From the NCBI RefSeq assembly GCF_031755915.1, contig NC_083379.1, positions 26,474,001 through 26,538,000 of the forward strand: 64,000 nucleotides of DNA, written 5' to 3'. Under the pieces are notes generated by a model. The model worked only from the letters and a program-made list of their open reading frames with translations. It was not told where the DNA came from and ran no database searches. The translations under genes were made by a program, and so were the position numbers. The DNA is from Ziziphus jujuba (Eukaryota > Streptophyta > Magnoliopsida > Rosales > Rhamnaceae). This document shows, one piece after another, positions 56,259-64,000 of the stretch. Each line of letters begins with the position of its first letter. The stretch's first letter is position 1.

Positions 56259-58203
56259 GCTAGTCACCGCTGTTTTCTCAAATTTCAGCCACCGTCTATA
56301 TACATGCACCAGCCATGCATGTTGCCCACCTCTAAGCGACCTTTCCAGCAAGATTTCATTGCAATTTGTAGCTTGACACACCAGGATCGATCGTTCGAAG
56401 CCAGCGACGGTGCCGTTCCTCTTTTCGACAGGTTGGTTGAATTTTTGGTCATTTTAGTCCAACCCAAACACTTTCCCCACCCCTTCCTATTTTTGGATCC
56501 TCTAAATCCATTTCCATGGTATGTTTATCAAAATTCTTCATGGGTTGAGAGATCTATCAATGGGAGGGTTGGCCGAGTTTTGCGATAAGTTTTCTAACCA
56601 CCGATGACATTTTTGGACCAAGGTGAGTATACCATTGTATTCCTTATCTCTTGAGCTTTCCATTTATATAAAGTTTGTAAATTTTGAACATCATTTGCTA
56701 ATTTTTTCCATTTTTAGATCAACTAGTTAAATATCAGATAAATTTGTACTGTGTTTAGATAAAAGTTAATCAAACTGGACAAATTAAAATTGGATTAGTG
56801 TAATTAGATACTAATAGAAGCCATTGGAAGGTTCAATTTCATAAAATTGATCTTCAGGTGAAAAATCCCAATTTTGGATATCGGATCCTAAATGTTCGCA
56901 GTATAATTGGATCACTTGGTATCCAATTTATGTAAATTTATAGTTGTATAAATTATTTTAAGATATTTGGTATATACCCATGTCTTTGGTTTAATTGATA
57001 GAATTTGAAAATATTTTATTATATTACAAGCACCCATATTGAGCTGAGAGGCGATCTTACGGAGGAATAGGAGCGAACATTAGTGGTATATGTGAGTGAT
57101 TATATTTTTAAATAGTTTTAAGCATGCTAGTACAATTGGATATTTTATGCATATATCGTTTGATTTAAATGATTAATTATGCAAATATGAAAATCAACAT
57201 TTATGTATGTGTGTTATCATTTTATATGACTTTTGATAATATTTTAAATGGTTACAAACTCTGATGAGTTCATAATGGACTTGTAGGTTATGGTATTCAA
57301 ATATTTGGTATTTGAATTGAAGTTTTAATTATTTTGGAAAATAATTGATTTTAAGAGAGCAGATTGGAAAATATATATTTTAAGCATGTTTAAGTGTTTT
57401 ATATTTTTAAGTGCTTAAAAATGGTTTACGGTGATATAATTTTCATTATATTATTTATGTTTTGGCATGAAATGATGATTTGGAATTTATGGAATAATTA
57501 AATAAATTGTTGGATTTGAATTAAATTATGTTGGTATCGTATTGTTTGAAAAAATATGACCTCACAAAGATTGTTTTATGAATACTGTACTATTTATTTT
57601 TTAATAGATGTATTGTAGCATGTAAGTTCGATGCCTTTAGTACATTACTGATCATGAGGTTGGGTTTATTCCATAGGTTCACTATTGCCATGATACCTTT
57701 CGTACATTAAGGATCGTAAGGTTGGGCTCATCCCACACTCATTGAGATATCTTTATCTTGCATTTTATTTGTTTTTAAATCTATCCCCCTAGGTCTGGTA
57801 TTAGTTAACAATCTACTTGTTGTTTTGTGTTTCTAACAGCAGCAACATTACTTATCTATCCCTAGTTATCTATATCTTTCTAGACTTATTTGCATCAGTT
57901 GTATATCTTCCATTTTACAAATACTCTTAAAATGGTTTGACCTAAATATTGGACTTTGTAGTGGTACTATTATGTATGTGTATTTATGGCCTGTAGTATG
58001 ACGGCTGTAGTTGTATACCATAGTTATAAATTTGCATGCTGTTGTAATTCTATCTTTATATTGAGGTATTATTTGTTATGGCAAATGTTATTTATCCGCG
58101 GTTTAAGTGAGATTCTGTTGAGTATTCTCTAGGGATTATCGGTGAGACTTCACTAGGCGCGGCCACCCAAGAGATCCTTGAGGGTTCTCAAGGCGAATCC
58201 TAT
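56259..58203 (-). repeat. Old large LTR-like repeat, inverted copy
   Basis: In reverse orientation it matches the copy at 60247-62263 and the right part at 50036-51056. ACATTTTTGGACCAAGG near 56606 mirrors TTTGTCCAAAAATGTTG near 61466, and TCCCAATTTTGGATAT (56867) mirrors ACCCAAAATTGAAAATT (61210). It ends AATCCTATCA at 58203, the complement of the TGATAGGA start at 28865. Its left end is replaced by the minisatellite. Confidence 0.65.
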
Positions 58204-58448
58204 CATGGTACCTCAAGTCAATATCATTCCGATGCTCAAATAGTACAAATTAATATTCATTAAAAATATTATAAAATTCAGATCATCTATAATATAAATA
58301 TTGAGTATAAACTAATATAAACATGATTTCACAAAATAATTATGAAAGTGCAGTAAAATCATAAATATTAGAAAATCAATAATATATTCAAAAAATACAA
58401 ACAATGTACCATACGATATACTTAGTGCTACTATTAGGCCTAAAATAT

Positions 58449-60246
58449 TGATGATTTTATGTCATATTTATGGATTAATATTTGTTAGTTTGTATTAATT
58501 TGTTATGAAAAGATACTTAATTATGTAATTTTTTTTTTATTCTAGGTGAAGGAGGAAGAATTTCAAAAAAACAACCATAAAAATATATTCTGTGGGTCCA
58601 ATTATGATGGAAACAAAGATTTAAGCTCAAACATATTAAGCATTAAGAAGAATTTTTTTAGGATTCCATAAAAATTCTATCAGGAATTTCATAGTAGAAG
58701 TGGACGTCATATGAATCCTCTGATTTGATGATTTCAAATATCACATTATTCTCAAATTTTTAGGTGAATATATCATCATTTGAAGTTTGAAATTTATAAA
58801 AGAAAGATTCTAGTTAAATCTACACTATTGATTAAGAGGAAAAATCAAGGTAATCTAAGGGCCAAGATTAGGACAAATGGCGATAATTTGTTTATTTATC
58901 ATTAATGAGTTGCACGTTATATCATATGCTTTATTAAGGGTAAATTAGATTAATTAACAATTTTTTTAAAAGGAATTAGAGGAAAGAAAAGTTGTGGGAA
59001 GCAAGTAATATTAAGAAGTTTCATTTTTACACATAAAATTTGTCCAACCCTTTTGATAGTTTAAAAAAGATGTCTTGTAAAAGTCTCACATTGAAAATGA
59101 AGAGAGAAAAAGGTCTCCAAGATCATATATATAGAGTCCCCATCTCATTGAAGGAATAGATACAATTTTAATTGTTAACCTTATTTTAATAATTATGGAT
59201 GTTGAATTTATTTTTGCCATAAACTAATTTTCATAGCTAGGACTATGATGTAGCCCTAACTAGAAATGTTTAATTACTTTAATATATGTTGAGTTTTATT
59301 TAATTAGTAATATGCTTTGTTAATAAACCGTTGGTATGCTTAATATTTTAATAGGTCGGAATGAATGAACAATTTAAGTAATATTTGAACTTGGAAAAGG
59401 ATAATATTATGGATCTACAATGATTTACATGAATGCATAATTGATTGAAAAATAGTTATATCTTATGCCATATTATTTGCTTAATCTATGCTTAATAAAT
59501 TTTCATGATTTAATTTATAGGCCGAAAACAATAATTTAGGTTATGTGAATATTATCAATTATGATTGGAAACTATTTTTGATTAATTTTGTGATTAAGTG
59601 TGGTTAACAAAATTACTAGTTAATTAGATTCATATATTTAAATAATTAAATTGAAATATTTAATAATAAAATCAAATGTCCTAGTATTTATAATTATTAA
59701 ATTCACTTTCTTACTTGAAATTGATTTAATTTTAATTTATTTCTTTTGTTTAATTATAGTTTAGTTAATTTTCAATTATCATTTAAATTGCCAATTCAAA
59801 TATTACCAAAATCTAAGGGTTTGTTTGGCCATGTTTTCTATTTTTTATTTTCAAAATATTGTTTTCAAAATATAAAACAAAAACAGTTTCTATTGTTTTA
59901 TGAAAATAATGAATGTTTGGCCAATTGTGTTTGAAAACAATTTTCAAAACCCAAAAATATACTTTTAGGGATGGTGCACTCAGTTTCAGCTTGTGCGGGG
60001 CAAATTATCATTTTTGTTGTTTTTTATTTTTTATTTTTTTCTATTTATTTCTTGAAAATAGTTTTTAAAAACTGATGACTAAACAATACATTTTTGTTTT
60101 GAGAACAATTTTTTGTTTTCAAAAACAAAAACAGTTTTTAAAAAAAGTGGCCAAACAGGCCCTAATTATCTTTAGTACTTAACTCTTAATTTCTTAGGTA
60201 CAACAATCTTATTTTTCCACTTCATTACTTGAAAATGATTACATCA
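58449..60246 (+). repeat. Athila-like LTR with MITE inside
   Basis: Termini TGATGATTTTATG...ATTACATCA; about 1.45 kb without the MITE. The start, followed by TTTGTTAGTTTGTATTAATTTG and a TTCTAGGTGAAG stretch, is typical of Athila/Cyclops LTRs. A TATATATAGAGTCC TATA-like box lies near 59125. It matches 19989-20575 in reverse. No primer site follows and no 5-bp duplication is seen (AATAT left, GCTGC right). Confidence 0.75.
59817..60162. mobile_element. Tourist-like MITE, 346 bp
   Basis: Inverted termini GGGTTTGTTTGGCCATGTTT and GGGCCTGTTTGGCCACTTTT are flanked by TAA at 59814-59816 and 60163-60165. Internal arms with TTTTCAAAA runs can fold back. Removing it restores collinearity of the host LTR with 19989-20575, which confirms insertion. 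Confidence 0.88.
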
Positions 60247-60298
60247 GCTGCCAAGTGGTGCACAGGGTCTCGGAACACCATCGGACAATAAAAGAAAT

Positions 60299-60478
60299 GA
60301 ACCTATGGGATGAACACACATCACAACCCTTAGCATCCTTAAAGCATCATAATATTACAAACCTGTGGGATGAATCCAGCTCACAACCCTTAGCTATGAA
60401 TGGTATCGTGTCAATAATAAACCTGTGGGATGAACCCATCTCAAAACTTTTAGCATAATACAAGTATCGTGGCAAAAA
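60299..60478 (+). repeat. Three 60-bp tandem repeats
   Basis: ACCTRTGGGATGAA recurs exactly every 60 bases (60301, 60361, 60421), each followed by CACAACCCTTAGC or a close variant. The apparent peptide repeat NLWDE..SQPLA read through it is a by-product. A related element appears inverted at about 57620-57745. Confidence 0.9.
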
Positions 60479-62157
60479 TATGCATTATAATATAATGTTA
60501 AACTGATCACTGGTACTATACCGTACACCAGTTAAAAATAACTGTAAAATATCAATAAAACAATCTTGGTAAAATATTACTTTTCTAAACAATAATGTAC
60601 CATAAGGTATAATTTAATATTTAACTTAAACTATTTATTTAAATATTTTAAAAATCCTAAATCACTATGTCATGCCAAAACATAAATACCAATAGTGAAA
60701 TGTATATCACCATAAACCATTTTAAGCACTCAAAAATGTAAAACACTTAAACATGCTTAAAATATATATAATTTTCAAATATTTTAATGCTAATATTCAA
60801 AAGCTTATTATGAACTCATTAGAATTTGAAACTATTAAATTTTTTATCAAAAGTCACAAGAAATGATAACACATATATCTAAAAAGCAATATTCATATAT
60901 ACATAAAATAAGCATTTAAATCAAATCATAAATTTATCATATTCAAACTATATATATATATACTAGTCTACCCAAATTCATTTAAAAATATAACCACTCA
61001 TATATACCGCTGCTACTCATTCCTACTCTTCTACAAGGTTGCCTCCAGATTTAATATGGATGCTTGTATATAATAAAAATATTTCTTAGGCTCTATAATT
61101 AAACTAAAACAATTGGTGTATACCAAATATTTAATTTATACAACTATCAAATTATATAAATTGAAAACTGAGTGGTCCAATGATAGCATGAATCCTTAGG
61201 ATTCAGTACCCAAAATTGAAAATTTTCACTTGAAGGCCAATTTTATGAAATTGGACTTTCCATTGGATCCTGTAGATATCTAATTATGCTAATCCAACTA
61301 TAATTTTGTCCAATTTGATCAATTTTCATCCAAACACAATTCAATTTTATTCGGTATTTAACTAATTTGTCCAAAATGAAAAAATTATCAAATGATGTCC
61401 AAAATTTACAAACTCTATATCAATGGAAAGTTTGTGGAGTGGGTAACAAAAATTTAAGCATATCTTTGTCCAAAAATGTTGCTGGTGGCCAGAAAGCTCA
61501 TTAAAAAAGTTGGTCAAATTTAATATTAATGAATCTCTTATATCGTGAAGAATTTTGACAAACGAAGGTTGGATTCAAGCTTGAAGGGTCTAAAAATAAT
61601 AAGTAAGGGGTATGGACCAAGCTAGAGCAGTCAGAAAATAGCGAATCCATTGGAAAATGCCAAATGGTCACCTGCGGCTTCAAATGACCTATTTCAGCAC
61701 GTTGGCTGATAGTTTGGCCGGAAACTTTGATAGCTTGGTTGTCCGAGATGGGCTTCCATGGTAGCCAGCGCATGTGGTGTTAGAGTGGTAGAAAAACAAG
61801 CAAATAGTGATGGCATAATTTGTGATCAAATTGGGTTCAAGTCGACTGGATTGGGATCCGTGGGTTTGGGTAGAGGTTTCTTGGGTTAAAGGGATAAAAT
61901 AGGTACTTTAAAATTTGTTCATTGTTGGGCATGCTTCTTAATGCTTATATAGGATCATAGGTCACTAGCAGAAAAAAATCTAATATTGATTTCGACATTG
62001 ATATAATATCGATGCTCGAAACTTCTTAGAATAATAACCATTCAATTGTAACTTGAAATTTGATGTGTTACCTGTCTATAAATTCGTACAATGCACTCTA
62101 AACAAGGGTATATTAGTCAAATTAAAATATTGACTATATAAAAAGTAAGAAATTTTG

Positions 62158-62223
62158 AAACATCGATCGAGTTTGACTAATTGAATCATTAAACATCGAT
62201 CGAGTTTGACTAATTGAATCATT
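62158..62223 (+). repeat. 33-bp perfect tandem duplication
   Basis: AAACATCGATCGAGTTTGAC and the rest of the unit at 62158-62190 are repeated at 62191-62223 without a difference. Confidence 0.95.
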
Positions 62224-62287
62224 TATGGATCTCAAATTGACTTTTTTTAGATGAGATATTACACAAAATATGTACAATACCACTTTA

Positions 62288-63630
62288 GGGAAAATCGCAC
62301 TTAGTATTTGAAGTGTGGAGTTGATGCTATTTCAGCACTAAAATTTTAAAATCAATACAAATTGGTCAAGTTTTCTAACCAAGCTGTTAAATTTAATGTG
62401 TATACATCACCATGAAGTCATAATTTATTTTTTGGAAATAAATTTTTTTAAGAAAATTAAAAAATACATTTGTTATTTATTTATTTTTTATTTTTTATTT
62501 GAAAAATTGTATCGCTTCCCTTTTTATTTAAATTAAAATATACACATTTCACAACTAAATATTTTTGGACCTAAAATTAGATCAAAAAATAAAAATAAGA
62601 TAAAATTATAATTTTTAGTTCAACAATATTGAAAAAAAATACCAATATAAAAGTAAGACCAAAAATTTGAAAGTAAAAATAATTATTTTTAAAAAAAATT
62701 GAAAAAAATTAGACTATTCTTTAAACCCAAATGGAAGCTGAAAATAGACAAATGAAAAACTTAATTAGAAAAGACCAAAATGGAAAAATGGAAAAAATAG
62801 CCTCCATTTTTTTTTTGGTTTGATTTATATTTTTCTATTTTTGAATGGTATATTTTATGGTCAAATGGAAAAATTTTCAAAAATGGAAAAAATCATAATT
62901 CATTTTCATATTGGTATTTTGGTTTATAATTTATTTGATGAGTTGGAAAAAAAAAATTTAAGAATGAAAAATTAGACCATATTGGTCTATAAAATGGAAA
63001 AATAATATATTTGTACATATATATATATATTAAAAAATTATTTTTATTTTTGAAAAATAAGGTATAGCTTCAACATGAATTAATTTATTAGATCAAAAAA
63101 TGAAAAAATAAAAATTAGGCCAAAAATATTTTATTTTAGTTTTGAATTTTTTGTTTTAATTTTTATTTTGGTACTTTGGATTAATTTTTTTTTTTTTTGG
63201 GTTTTGGCATACAAATTATTTTTAATTTTTGGTTTAATAAAATTATTTTTATTAGACTAGAAATTCCAATTTTATTTTTATTTTTTGATCTTATTTTAGG
63301 TCTAAAAATATTTAATTAAGATTGTGAGTATTTTATTTTGAATAAAAAAGTAATGGATATGATCTTTAAATAAAAAACCATAAATATAAAATGAAAAAAT
63401 AACAAATATGTTTTTCAATTTTTTTTAAAAAATATTTTTTATTTTTAAAAATAAATTATGATATCAATATGATGAGAAATGTTGATGTTAGCATATTAAA
63501 TTTAACATTTTTGTTATGAAGACCAATTTGCATTAATTTTGAAACTTTAATGCCTAAATTATTGAAATAAATACTTGAGTATCGAAATCGTATTAATCCC
63601 AAATTTGAAAATACTAAAATATAATTTTCC
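62288..63630. mobile_element. Fold-back inverted-repeat element, 1.34 kb
   Basis: Left terminus GGGAAAATCGCACTTAGTAT; the right terminus on the other strand reads GGAAAATTATATTTTAGTAT. Arms of about 0.55-0.6 kb are imperfectly complementary: CAAATTGGTC...TTAAATTTAAT at 62359-62398 pairs with sequence at 63499-63530, and AAATATTTTTGGACCTAAAA at 62557 pairs with TTTTAGGTCTAAAAATATTT at 63293. Termini of this form resemble Mutator-like MITEs, but no clear 9-bp duplication was found (TTTA flanks both ends). No coding sequence. Confidence 0.72.
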
Positions 63631-64000
63631 TTTAATATTAAATAATTATGTTTTAATATTTTTCTATAAATTTAATTTATTTAGATTATATTATTATTAG
63701 TAGTTGTAATTATTTGATTGTATAACAACATTTAGCTGTTTTATTTTTCTCTTTATTATATGAAATAAATAATAAAATATAATTTATTATATCTATTTGT
63801 AAATGAAGTTTTATTAAAAACACACGGTGTTTTTTGTTGCACATTTTTTTTGGCAATAAACATGATCAATTATTTAGTTTAAATTTAACTTACTTATTCA
63901 TATTAATTTAATATAATTGGGAGTATTTAATAAAAAAAATAATTAATAATATTAGTTATTATAATGTCAATAAATATTATGGTGCAAAATAAAGAAAAAA
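63631..64000. other. No recognisable feature
   Basis: AT-rich end of the window without coding or repeat motifs that I can assign. Confidence 0.5.

Larger units (their letters stand above)
60247..62263 (+). repeat. Old large LTR-like repeat, direct copy
   Basis: Same family as 28865-51056 (split) and 56259-58203 (inverted). The left end is cut by the Athila-like LTR; the right end is GATGAGATATTACA. It contains the tandem repeats listed separately. Confidence 0.65.

Noticed and set aside
60255..60458. Peptide with three NLWDE..SQPLA repeats
   Set aside because: The periodicity comes from three 60-bp tandem DNA repeats inside an old LTR; 60 is divisible by 3, so any frame would repeat.

Overview
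This is an AT-rich plant nuclear window made almost entirely of transposable elements, most of them broken and many nested inside one another. The element families point to a flowering plant: Ty3/gypsy with an initiator-Met tRNA primer site, Ty1/copia, an Athila-like relic with an Asp-tRNA primer site, a Cassandra-type TRIM carrying 5S rRNA sequence, Helitron, CACTA, and Tourist-like MITEs. The species cannot be named from this sequence. I found no intact host gene, no rRNA gene and no tRNA gene. It reads like pericentromeric or other gene-poor heterochromatin.

Layout. 1-9868: a plus-strand gypsy LTR end, a gag/leader scrap of a minus-strand gypsy copy (F), then gypsy copy A (1731-9868, minus). 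9974-15966: the best-preserved element, a minus-strand Ty1/copia with 5-bp target duplications CCTTT and gag-PR-IN-RT-RH in order, broken by stops. 16597-17906: a 654-bp LTR-like unit twice in tandem. 17907-20575: Athila-like relic. 20680-22960: Helitron Rep/helicase relic. 23350-24203: Cassandra-like three-LTR array with TSD TAAAA. 24428-27637: internally deleted plus-strand copia. 28865-51056: an old large LTR that hosts a 2.9-kb solo LTR (TSD CCATA) and gypsy copy E. E in turn hosts gypsy copy D (TSD ATTGG), and D's own 3' LTR is broken by a CACTA terminus and a fragment of another large LTR. 51057-64000: AT-rich sequence with a Tourist-like MITE, a 1.2-kb degenerate minisatellite, two inverted copies of the old large LTR around an Athila-like LTR that contains a second MITE, and a 1.3-kb fold-back element.

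Nothing here suggests a working cellular pathway. The informative content is structural: order of insertion, target-site duplications, LTR-encoded polyprotein tails, a pol-stripped gag-protease derivative, a multi-LTR 5S-bearing TRIM, and inverted repeats able to form long hairpin RNA. All family assignments come from reading motifs by eye; no database search was made. Ends without a matching target duplication are approximate.
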